DNA from: UMGS1071 sp045638545
GTDB lineage: Bacteria > Bacillota > Clostridia > Oscillospirales > Acutalibacteraceae
Assembly: GCA_045638545.1 (NCBI GenBank)
Contig: JAZUBL010000078.1
Coordinates: 1 to 41,778, forward strand
DNA: 41,778 bases
Direction: 5' to 3'
Shown here: one piece after another, positions 21,942-28,255 of the stretch
How positions within the stretch are numbered: the first letter of the stretch is position 1
Layout: every line of letters starts with the position of its first letter
Notes under the pieces: generated by a model
What the model saw: only the letters and a program-made list of their open reading frames with translations
What the model was told of the DNA's origin: nothing
Databases searched by the model: none
Translations under genes and position numbers: made by a program

Positions 21942-22592
21942 ATGAAGTATTGCACCCGATGCGGTACACCTGTGGAAGAGAATGCAAAGTTCTGCACAAA
22001 CTGTGGCGGCTCTGTAAACGGAGCAGCACAGCAGTCTGCAGCCGGAAATTATGGTTCGGTAAATTTGGTTGGGAAATTGTCCGGTCGTTTGCGCATCAGC
22101 GCGATCCTGCTGCTAATTACAGCAATTATGCAGGTGCTGGGTGGCCTCTCCGGTATTGGTGCAGGCATTGCGATGCTGTTCCTTACACCATGGGTTGGCA
22201 CAGCCATTAATGAATACGGTTCATATATTGACCAGTACAGCACATATATTGGACCATACGGCTATGACATTGATTATTATTATCTTGGTCAGGTTGGCAC
22301 AGGTGTTGCGATTGCAGCCGGCATTGCCTGCGTAATTGCCGGTGCGATTATGCTTGCTGTCTGCATTGTAAACTTTATCACAGCTGGCAGAACATTCCGT
22401 TATATTAAGCAGATTCAGCGTTCTCCTGTCGGAATTGTCCAGCATTTTCATTCTGCGGGCAAACCGGTTGCAGTGTTGGTTCTCAACATCATCAGCGGCG
22501 GCGCGCTTGGTATTATTGGTGCAGCATTTGGATTAGCTGCGCGCAGTTATGTCACAGGTAATCAACAGCATTTTTTGAATCTGGAACGTTAA
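21942..22592 (+). CDS. Zinc-ribbon membrane protein (paralogue 1 of 3)
   Basis: A 216-residue protein. An N-terminal zinc ribbon with two C-x-x-C knuckles (CTRCG at 4-8 and CTNCG at 18-22) is followed by a short linker and three to four hydrophobic segments (about 50-85, 112-150, 178-205). The loop between the first helices is rich in Tyr, Gly and Asp. The last helix carries LNIISGGALGIIGA, a motif shared with the two genes that follow. The zinc ribbon should face the cytoplasm. Proteins of this layout are common in Clostridia and lack a known role. It stands alone between its own promoter and terminator, with GAAGGGA before the ATG. Confidence 0.72.
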   Translation: MKYCTRCGTPVEENAKFCTNCGGSVNGAAQQSAAGNYGSVNLVGKLSGRLRISAILLLITAIMQVLGGLSGIGAGIAMLFLTPWVGTAINEYGSYIDQYSTYIGPYGYDIDYYYLGQVGTGVAIAAGIACVIAGAIMLAVCIVNFITAGRTFRYIKQIQRSPVGIVQHFHSAGKPVAVLVLNIISGGALGIIGAAFGLAARSYVTGNQQHFLNLER

Positions 22593-22610
22593 GTTAGATA
22601 AATGTTTGAA

Positions 22611-22639
22611 AAATCAGGTGGATTTTCACCTGATTTTTT
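22611..22639 (+). terminator. Terminator of first zinc-ribbon gene
   Basis: AAATCAGGTG-N6-CACCTGATTT followed by a T-run. Confidence 0.87.
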
Positions 22640-22660
22640 GCTATTTACACAAAACTTTTC

Positions 22661-22689
22661 TTGACCGGAACTGTAAGATGTTGTATGAT
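22661..22689 (+). promoter_or_regulatory. Promoter of second zinc-ribbon gene
   Basis: TTGACC (22661-22666), a 17-nt spacer and TATGAT (22684-22689). Confidence 0.8.
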
Positions 22690-22739
22690 AAAGGTAGATT
22701 TTAGTTTATTATTGTTCCATTCAGAAAGAAGGGTCCTTT

Positions 22740-23597
22740 ATGAGTCATTGTCCATCTTGTGGCGCAGAAGTCCAGCCGGGCGCAAAATTCTGCACAAAAT
22801 GCGGCGCAAAGGTCAATACAGCACAGGCAAGCGAACAGTTTCTTTCTCGCTGCCCAAAGTGCGGCTATGAGCCATCCAATCCATCCAAGTTCTGCATCCG
22901 CTGCGGTACTTCCATGATTGCTTCCGGTGGTGCACAGCAGACACCGCCAAAGCAGGCAGCACCAAAACAAACACCACCGCAGCCTCCAAAACAGCAGGCA
23001 GCACCAAAACAGACTCCACCACAGCAGCAGTATCAGCCGCCAAAGCAGACACCACCGCATGCACAGTCTTACGGTCAGACACCGCCTGTGAATTTCAATC
23101 AGAACTATGTTCCGAATATGGCAGTGCAGCAGCTCTGTTCCAGAATGCGTACCAGCAGTGTACTGCTGATCATTGCAGGCATTATTCAGTTTATTGGCGG
23201 CATTGTTTCTATGATTATCAGCATTGTAGGTCTTGGTGAGCTGGGACGTTATAGTGGTTATTACGGTTATGCAAGTTACTATGGCTACCATTCCTATGAG
23301 TATGAAGCAGCAACTGTAGCACTTGTTGTGGCATTGATAGCAGGTATTACGGCAATGATCGTTGCCATCATCGACCTTATCTATGCAGGCAAAACATGCG
23401 GCCATGCGAAGAGAATTCAATTTAATCCATCTGTGGCTGGTATAATCTATGCAACAAACGGCAAAGCAGTTGCAATGCTCATTCTGAACATTCTCTGCGG
23501 CGGTCTCCTCGGTATTATCGGTGCAGCAGTAGCAATTACAGCACGCGGTATTGTACAGGCAAACTATCCGGTATTTAACGGCGGCAATCGCTATTAA
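22740..23597 (+). CDS. Double zinc-ribbon membrane protein with Pro/Gln linker (paralogue 2 of 3)
   Basis: A 285-residue relative of the preceding gene product with two zinc ribbons (Cys pairs at about 4/7 and 18/21, and at 39/42 and 53/56). A linker at about 62-115 is built from repeats of PPKQ, APKQTPPQ and related units. Three to four hydrophobic segments follow, with a Tyr/Gly-rich loop between the first two and LNILCGGLLGIIGAAV in the last. The linker would act as a flexible spacer between the cytoplasmic zinc ribbons and the membrane part. AGAAGGG lies before the ATG. The function is unknown; the paralogy to both neighbours is clear from the shared C-terminal motif. Confidence 0.75.
   Translation: MSHCPSCGAEVQPGAKFCTKCGAKVNTAQASEQFLSRCPKCGYEPSNPSKFCIRCGTSMIASGGAQQTPPKQAAPKQTPPQPPKQQAAPKQTPPQQQYQPPKQTPPHAQSYGQTPPVNFNQNYVPNMAVQQLCSRMRTSSVLLIIAGIIQFIGGIVSMIISIVGLGELGRYSGYYGYASYYGYHSYEYEAATVALVVALIAGITAMIVAIIDLIYAGKTCGHAKRIQFNPSVAGIIYATNGKAVAMLILNILCGGLLGIIGAAVAITARGIVQANYPVFNGGNRY
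22940..23070 (+). repeat. Pro/Gln/Lys-coding repeat in second zinc-ribbon gene
   Basis: Imperfect repeat of units coding for P-P-K-Q-(A/T)-(A/P)-P, five to six copies, forming the linker of the protein. Confidence 0.65.
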
Positions 23598-23616
23598 AAA
23601 TTATTATTTTTAATAA

Positions 23617-23648
23617 ACGGCAGTGTCAGACGACACTGTCGTTTTTTT
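23617..23648 (+). terminator. Terminator of second zinc-ribbon gene
   Basis: ACGGCAGTGTC-AGAC-GACACTGTCGT with one G-T pair, followed by a T-run. Confidence 0.88.
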
Positions 23649-23665
23649 ATTCAAAAAATCTTTTC

Positions 23666-23694
23666 TTGACCTGAACCCACCAATGATGTATCAT
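23666..23694 (+). promoter_or_regulatory. Promoter of third zinc-ribbon gene
   Basis: TTGACC (23666-23671), a 17-nt spacer and TATCAT (23689-23694). TCTTGACC-N-GAAC is shared with the promoter at 22661. Confidence 0.8.
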
Positions 23695-23742
23695 TGATAT
23701 TAGATTTATTTGAAGATTAAGATTTTAGAAAGAAGGGATCTT

Positions 23743-24489
23743 ATGATTAAATGCCCATCTTGTGGAGAGATGCTGGAAGATCACGCAAAATTCTGCATCA
23801 GCTGCGGTGCGCAGATCAAGGCAGAGCCGTCCATTCCATCTGAGCGCGTAAGACCGGAGGATGAAAAAGATGATGGCCGTGTATTTGCGAAAAAGCCTTA
23901 TTATAATCACCGCGCAGACTTTGTTGGCGAATCCAAGAAAGAGAGATCTACATTCCTGAACTACAGCGAGCGCCGTATGGCATATGAAAAGCAGGAAGAA
24001 GAGGTTGTTCATGCAAATCCAAAATATACACCAAACGCTATGATGCGTACACTGAGCAGCAAGCTGCGCAGCGGCTGTGTACTTTTGACCATTGCTGGTA
24101 TTTTCCAGGCGCTTTACGGCATGGCAGCAATTTTTGCTGCAGCAATGCTGGCGATTATCGTTCGCAATGGTGTTGGAGAAGATTCGATGGTAGCGGTAAT
24201 TGCAGCGGCTGTTGGTATTGCTGCATTTGGCTCCATTGCAATGATTGGCGCGATCACAAACCTGACAACAGCAGGCAAGAACTTCCGCGCTTCCAAAAAG
24301 GCAATGATCAACCCAAAAGGTCTGTCTGAAACATTCCGCACAGGCGGTAAGGGCATTGGCCTGATCGTGCTGAATGCTTTATGTGCTGGTGTTATCGGCA
24401 TTATCGGCGCAGTGCTGACCAATTCTGCACGCAGCTATGCACAGGCAAATATGAGAGAGATCGAAAAAATCGAAGCAAAATATAATTAA
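23743..24489 (+). CDS. Zinc-ribbon membrane protein (paralogue 3 of 3)
   Basis: A 248-residue protein with an N-terminal zinc ribbon (CPSCG at 4-8, CISCG at 18-22). A long charged, probably extended region (about 25-100) replaces the Pro/Gln linker of the previous protein. The hydrophobic segments lie at about 106-130, 140-168 and 204-230. The last carries LNALCAGVIGIIGA, the mark of this local family. The start at 23743 is set by AGAAGGGATCTT before the ATG; the 11 codons upstream are not needed. It is separated from the second copy by a terminator and promoter. The role is unknown. Confidence 0.72.
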   Translation: MIKCPSCGEMLEDHAKFCISCGAQIKAEPSIPSERVRPEDEKDDGRVFAKKPYYNHRADFVGESKKERSTFLNYSERRMAYEKQEEEVVHANPKYTPNAMMRTLSSKLRSGCVLLTIAGIFQALYGMAAIFAAAMLAIIVRNGVGEDSMVAVIAAAVGIAAFGSIAMIGAITNLTTAGKNFRASKKAMINPKGLSETFRTGGKGIGLIVLNALCAGVIGIIGAVLTNSARSYAQANMREIEKIEAKYN

Positions 24490-24494
24490 AAGAA

Positions 24495-24523
24495 AAACGG
24501 CAGGGGAAAGTACCCTGCCGTTT
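24495..24523. terminator. Bidirectional terminator
   Basis: AACGGCAGGG-N7-CCCTGCCGTT flanked by A-run and T-run, between the third zinc-ribbon gene and the convergent small-gene pair. Confidence 0.88.
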
Positions 24524-24530
24524 TTGTGTG

Positions 24531-24710
24531 CTAAATACAGAATCTGTCTTTTAAATGTTCCACAAGATTACGCATTTCCTTTTTGGACTGTACTCTGTGA
24601 GTTTCGTCCAGAACAAGCTTTTTTTCTTCTTCTGAAAGGTTGTAAAAATAGCGCATGGCTTCGCTGTTTTGTGCAAGTGCCATGGCAAAGCCCATTGGCA
24701 GTTCGTTCAT
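24531..24710 (-). CDS. 59-residue small helical protein (second of pair)
   Basis: A small gene whose ATG overlaps the stop of the upstream small gene (ATGA). The product starts MNELPMGFAMALAQN and continues with a charged helical part, RYFYNLSEEEKKLVLDE, ending in VEHLKDRFCI. The segment Y-x-LS-x-E-x-K followed by E and a final V-E-x-L resembles the product of the upstream gene, so the two may be distant paralogues that pair. No membrane span is strongly predicted. No family is recognised. Coding status is supported by the coupled start, acidic/basic codon pattern and the terminator that follows. Confidence 0.6.
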   Translation of the reverse strand: MNELPMGFAMALAQNSEAMRYFYNLSEEEKKLVLDETHRVQSKKEMRNLVEHLKDRFCI

Positions 24711-24892
24711 GAAATCACCCCGTATTCTCTTCGTAAAAATTCCACTGTTCTCTGCAGATCGTCCAGCGTGTGAATGTCCTCATATTCCAGCTTCCGTTTC
24801 ATTTCCGGAGAAAGACTGACATAATATTCGTAACTGGAAAGATCTTCTTCGATCAATGTATTCAGGTCCATATGATAGCGATTTTCCGACAT
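24707..24892 (-). CDS. 61-residue small acidic helical protein (first of pair)
   Basis: A small gene with an excellent GGAGGTG ribosome site 6 nt before the ATG at 24892; an 18-codon extension upstream is open but has no such site. The product is acidic and helical: NTLIEEDLSSYEYYVSLSP, then MKRKLEYEDIHTLDDLQRTVEFLRREYG. The central YY-x-x-LSPE-x-K pattern recurs in the next gene. It is coupled to that gene by ATGA. No family or function is recognised. A helix-turn-helix regulator gene lies just upstream on the same strand but is separated by a terminator. Confidence 0.62.
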   Translation of the reverse strand: MSENRYHMDLNTLIEEDLSSYEYYVSLSPEMKRKLEYEDIHTLDDLQRTVEFLRREYGVIS

Positions 24893-24961
24893 AGATTCAC
24901 CTCCCAGCAATATTGTGTGTTGGAAGAGAACCTGTACCAGTGGCAATACCCGGAATTTTGC

Positions 24962-24995
24962 AAAAAAGAACCCTCCATCGCAGCGATGGAGGGTT
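24962..24995 (-). terminator. Terminator of XRE regulator gene
   Basis: On the minus strand AACCCTCCATCG-CTG-CGATGGAGGGTT (24969-24995), a 12-bp perfect stem, is followed by CTTTTTT. Confidence 0.9.
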
Positions 24996-25002
24996 TTGTT
25001 GT

Positions 25003-25209
25003 TTATTCTTCTGCTTTTACATATTTTGCCACACCAGATAAATCGCAGTCCAGAATCTCACAAAGCTGGTTCAATGTATAGGAATTTACGTTGCCATTTT
25101 TGCGCAGGCGGTCCAGTTGACCGGTGCTGAATTTATACTCCTTAATGAGTTTATATTGCGAAATCCCCTTCTCTTTCATGGTTTCCCATAGCGGCTCAAA
25201 GGTAATCAT
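25003..25209 (-). CDS. XRE-family helix-turn-helix regulator, 68 residues
   Basis: A short Cro/CI-type DNA-binding protein consisting of little more than the HTH domain: WETMKEKGISQYKLIKEYKFSTGQLDRLRKN, then VNSYTLNQLCEILDCDLSG. The layout matches the YozG/Xre short regulators common in Firmicutes. GGAGAAG lies before the ATG. It is divergent from the DUF6273 lipoprotein gene across a 124-nt region with a perfect consensus promoter and an inverted repeat, so control of itself and of that gene is plausible but unproven. Confidence 0.85.
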   Translation of the reverse strand: MITFEPLWETMKEKGISQYKLIKEYKFSTGQLDRLRKNGNVNSYTLNQLCEILDCDLSGVAKYVKAEE

Positions 25210-25236
25210 AGGATCACTTCTCCATTCAAAATGTAG

Positions 25237-25261
25237 TATATGTTAATCCTATGGTCATATA
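25237..25261. promoter_or_regulatory. Inverted repeat between divergent regulator and lipoprotein genes
   Basis: TATATG-N13-CATATA lies between the XRE gene and the lipoprotein promoter. It is a candidate operator for the adjacent regulator; the assignment is by position only. Confidence 0.4.
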
Positions 25262-25267
25262 TTTTTG

Positions 25268-25296
25268 TTGACAATTGCCCGTATTCGGGCTATAAT
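25268..25296 (+). promoter_or_regulatory. Consensus promoter of DUF6273 lipoprotein gene with spacer palindrome
   Basis: TTGACA (25268-25273), 17 nt and TATAAT (25291-25296), a perfect consensus. The spacer holds GCCCG-TATT-CGGGC (25277-25290), a perfect inverted repeat that directly abuts the -10 box. Confidence 0.9.
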
Positions 25297-25333
25297 TTTC
25301 TCGTTGAAATTTTATATCAATGGGGGAATTAAA

Positions 25334-26299
25334 ATGAAGAAGAGAATTTTAGCAGCGATCCTCGCCGCATTAACTATTGCAGCTGTTTCAGTAACAGCAG
25401 TTGGCTGCGGCAGCGCGCTGGAAGATAAAATTAGCAATGATGATGGCAAAGTACCTTTGACTTCATTAGGTATAGGAGATCAAATTGAATTTGGAACTTA
25501 TGAACAGGACAATAATACTGACAATGGTACAGAACCGATCAAATGGGTTGTTGCAGGTTATTTAGGATCAGATTATACAGTGTTATTAAGTTGGTATGGA
25601 TTAGATGCTCAACCGTATAATACTAAAAATAAAGAAATTACATGGGAAAATTGTACTCTTAGAAAATGGTTGAATAAAGAGTTTTATAATGCTGCTTTTA
25701 GTGAAGAAGAAAAAATATATGTTCTTGAAACTCAGCTTGAAAATCCTGATAGCGAATACTATAAATATGGTGCTGGAAATACTACTTCAGACAAAGTCTG
25801 GATTTTCAATGAGTATGATGCTAATAATTATATAAGTGTAACAGATATGAATGGTGGACAAGTTGAGACGACTGCTTATGCACAATCTAAAGATTTAAGA
25901 TTAATTGATTCATATTGGTTCCGTACTACAGGTGACCCTCTTGGATATCCAGTGGGGCTTGTAGCATATGATACCTCACATTTCGGAGAAACATATTCTA
26001 ACATGGATACTCCTCAGGCAGTAAGACCGGTAATTGTGTTGCCAAGAAATGATAATGTACGAGTTGTATCATGCCAAATGAATGTACTTGATAATCCGTC
26101 AGCAGAATTAGTACATTATGACGAAGCTTATTCACCAAAGATAGGAATGACAAAACAAGAGGTTTTAGATAGTACATGGGGAGAGCCAACTAAAAAGAAT
26201 GTTGATGAATATCAGTGGGGAAGAGAAGAACAATGGGTTTATGGTCAAGGTTATATTTATTTTGAAAACGGTATTGTAACAGCAATCCAGCATAGATAA
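25334..26299 (+). CDS. DUF6273-domain lipoprotein with BamE-like end
   Basis: A 321-residue secreted lipoprotein. The signal peptide ends at the lipobox AVGC (Cys near residue 25). Residues 45-240 match the DUF6273 pattern: IEFGTYEQ, PIKWVV, LLSWYGLDAQPYN, TWENCTLRKWLNKEFYNAAF, VRPVIVL at the end. Residues 275-321 resemble a small SmpA/BamE-like repeat (GMTKQEVLDSTWGEP, then QWVYGQGYIYFENGIVTAIQ). From about 25440 on, the base and codon use is markedly A/T-rich (many TTA, ATA, AGA) compared with all neighbours, which suggests recent acquisition or a recombined gene body behind a local signal peptide. The start is set by GGGGGAA. The function is unknown. Confidence 0.78.
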   Translation: MKKRILAAILAALTIAAVSVTAVGCGSALEDKISNDDGKVPLTSLGIGDQIEFGTYEQDNNTDNGTEPIKWVVAGYLGSDYTVLLSWYGLDAQPYNTKNKEITWENCTLRKWLNKEFYNAAFSEEEKIYVLETQLENPDSEYYKYGAGNTTSDKVWIFNEYDANNYISVTDMNGGQVETTAYAQSKDLRLIDSYWFRTTGDPLGYPVGLVAYDTSHFGETYSNMDTPQAVRPVIVLPRNDNVRVVSCQMNVLDNPSAELVHYDEAYSPKIGMTKQEVLDSTWGEPTKKNVDEYQWGREEQWVYGQGYIYFENGIVTAIQHR

Positions 26300-26338
26300 T
26301 AAAAAAACAGCTCCCTTCCGGAATGGAGGGGAGCTGTT
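26300..26338 (-). terminator. Terminator of ACT-paaK operon
   Basis: On the minus strand AACAGCTCCC / GGGAGCTGTT (26306-26338) is followed by a T-run (26300-26306). It may also stop transcription from the lipoprotein gene weakly, since the plus side has no T-run. Confidence 0.82.
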
Positions 26339-26350
26339 ACTATATGCGAA

Positions 26351-26779
26351 TTATGCGGTTTCCAGTTCTTCCTGAGAAACCATGTGAATGCCGTTTGCCT
26401 TCAGCACTTCAATTGCCTTGTCGTTATCGTCAAAGCGAAGGATAACGTAAGCTACGTCATGCTGGTTGGTAAAAGCATAAATGTATTCAACACTCAGGCC
26501 ATTGTTGCCGATAATGTCCATTGCTTTATTCAGTGCGCCTGGTTCATCGGAGATACCGATTGCAACTGCTCTTGTCAGGGTAGCGGTAAAGCCTGCTTCC
26601 TTTACTTTTTCCAGTGCCAGGTCCGGTTTGTCTACAATGAGGCGGAGAATGCCGTAGTCGATGGTATCGGATGCAGACATAGCGCGGATGCTGATGCCAT
26701 TGTCACCCAGAGTTTTTGTAACGGCGGAGAGTCTGCCTGTTTTATTTTCAATGAAGATAGAGAGCTGACGAACTTCCAT
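26351..26779 (-). CDS. Tandem ACT-domain amino-acid-binding protein
   Basis: A 142-residue protein of two ACT domains (about 1-66 and 69-140) and nothing else. The first begins RQLSIFIENKTGRLSAVTKTLGDNGISI and the second AVAIGISDEPGALNKAMDIIGNNGLSVEY, both with the Gly-x-Leu ligand turn. Such stand-alone proteins bind an amino acid or related small molecule and often lie next to phenylacetate-CoA ligase genes in anaerobes. Its start shares one base with the stop of the ligase gene (TAATG), so the two are co-translated. A sensor or regulator of the ligase, or of aromatic amino acid breakdown, is the likely role. Confidence 0.85.
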   Translation of the reverse strand: MEVRQLSIFIENKTGRLSAVTKTLGDNGISIRAMSASDTIDYGILRLIVDKPDLALEKVKEAGFTATLTRAVAIGISDEPGALNKAMDIIGNNGLSVEYIYAFTNQHDVAYVILRFDDNDKAIEVLKANGIHMVSQEELETA

Positions 26780-28089
26780 TAGATGATCCTCCCGTTATTG
26801 CGCAGGTCGATGATGCGCTTTGCCTTGCCGGCTGTACGCTCAATGGATTGATATTCTACCAGGGAAATTTTGCAGCTGATGCCAAGCACAGTCTGCAGTT
26901 TGCGGTGAATGGTCTTCTTCAGTGCTTCCAGCTCGCTGAAGCGTTCCAGCAGAGAAGAGTCAGCCATTTCAACGCGAACTTCTAATGTATCGAGAACACC
27001 GTTGCTGTCAACAACAAGCTGATAATGCGGTGCAATCTGTGGAATTGTCATGATAACGCTTTCAATCTGGCTTGGGAAGATGTTTACGCCGCGGATCTTC
27101 AGCATATCGTCTGTTCTGCCCTTGATCTTATCCATACGAACATGGGTACGGCCGCATTCGCAGGTTTCGTAGTTCAGGCGGGAAATATCCTTTGTACGGT
27201 AGCGCAGGATCGGAATACCGCGCTTGGACAGTGTAGTAACAACCAGCTCACCGGTTTCGCCCTTGCCGAGCACATTGCCTGTTGCAGAGTCAATGATCTC
27301 CGGCAGGAAGTGGTCTTCTGCAATGTGCATGCCGTTGCGGAACTGGCATTCGCCGGCAACGCCAGGGCCAACCAGCTCACTCATGCCATAGTTGTCGGTA
27401 GCAAAAAGGTTGAGGCGCTTTTCAATCTGTGCGCGCATTTCGTTTGTGCAGCCTTCGGAGCCGAAGAGACCAATGCGAAGCTTCAGATCATCCTGTGTAA
27501 TGCCCATGGATTCTGCAACTTCACCCAGATACAGCGCGTAGGATGGTGTACTTACAACACCTGTTACGCCGAAGTCTTTCATCAGCATAACCTGCTTTTC
27601 AGTATTGCCGCTGGAAGCAGGAATAACAGTAGCGCCGATTTTTTCCAGACCATAGTGGAGGCCGAGCGCACCGGTGAACAGACCATAACCGAAAGAAATC
27701 TGGAAAATATCTTCGTCAGTCGCGCCGCCTGCAACACAGAGACGTGCCACACAGTCGGACCACATATCCAGATCTTCCTTTGTGTAGCCAACAACAGTTG
27801 GTTTGCCGGTTGTACCGCTGGAAGCATGAATGCGAACGATATCCTTCATTGGTGTTGCAAACAGGCCAAATGGATAGTTGTCGCGGATATCCTCTTTTGT
27901 GGTGTAGGGAATATACTGAATGTCAGACAGTGTTTTGATTTTATCGGCAGTAACACCTGCTTCGTCTAAACGCTTTGTGTAAAACGGTACGTTATCGTAG
28001 CAGTATTTTACCAGTGCTTTCAGCTTTTTGAGCTGGAGTTCTTCAATTTCCGCTCTGGAAGCTGTTTCAATATCTTTTTGAAAGAACAT
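26779..28089 (-). CDS. paaK: Phenylacetate-CoA ligase family enzyme (PaaK)
   Basis: A 436-residue adenylate-forming enzyme that activates an aryl acid such as phenylacetate or indoleacetate to its CoA thioester. Seen: the P-loop SSGTTGKPT at 90-98, DNYGMSELVGPG near 232-243, the aryl-acid pocket region after it, YRTKD near 300 and DDMLKIRGVNIFPSQIE near 328-344. The frame is open upstream into non-coding leader; the start at 28089 is chosen because AGAAGG lies 7 nt before it and family proteins start here. A perfect inverted repeat covers that ribosome site. It is co-encoded with a tandem ACT protein. With no other paa genes present, aromatic amino acid fermentation is more likely than aerobic phenylacetate breakdown. 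Confidence 0.9.
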   Translation of the reverse strand: MFFQKDIETASRAEIEELQLKKLKALVKYCYDNVPFYTKRLDEAGVTADKIKTLSDIQYIPYTTKEDIRDNYPFGLFATPMKDIVRIHASSGTTGKPTVVGYTKEDLDMWSDCVARLCVAGGATDEDIFQISFGYGLFTGALGLHYGLEKIGATVIPASSGNTEKQVMLMKDFGVTGVVSTPSYALYLGEVAESMGITQDDLKLRIGLFGSEGCTNEMRAQIEKRLNLFATDNYGMSELVGPGVAGECQFRNGMHIAEDHFLPEIIDSATGNVLGKGETGELVVTTLSKRGIPILRYRTKDISRLNYETCECGRTHVRMDKIKGRTDDMLKIRGVNIFPSQIESVIMTIPQIAPHYQLVVDSNGVLDTLEVRVEMADSSLLERFSELEALKKTIHRKLQTVLGISCKISLVEYQSIERTAGKAKRIIDLRNNGRII

Positions 28090-28098
28090 GATTGAACC

Positions 28099-28119
28099 TT
28101 CTGCGGCAGATCCGCAGAA
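28099..28119 (-). promoter_or_regulatory. Hairpin covering the paaK ribosome binding site
   Basis: On the minus strand TTCTGCGG-ATCTG-CCGCAGAA, an 8-bp perfect stem whose 3' arm contains the AGAA of the AGAAGG ribosome site (28097-28102). It could reduce translation until opened by a protein, RNA or ligand. Confidence 0.5.
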
Positions 28120-28171
28120 TCCCCCTTTCCGGTATATAAAAAGTAAAATTCTCTTTTTTGTCTGTAAGTAA

Positions 28172-28201
28172 GAATGAGGCAGGCCAGAGCCTACCTCATT
28201 C
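28172..28201 (-). other. 13-bp hairpin between symporter and paaK
   Basis: On the minus strand GAATGAGGTAGGC / GCCTGCCTCATTC pairs along 13 bp (one G-T) with a 4-nt loop. The following bases are not T-rich, so it is an uncertain terminator. It may be a processing or attenuation site. Confidence 0.5.
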
Positions 28202-28255
28202 ATTGTAACATAATTCTGTGTGAAAAAACAGGAAAAATTACGAATTTCCCTGAAA

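Noticed and set aside
25334..26299. Genomic island or prophage edge around the AT-rich lipoprotein gene
   Set aside because: Only this gene is atypical. There is no integrase, attachment-like direct repeat or tRNA gene at either side.
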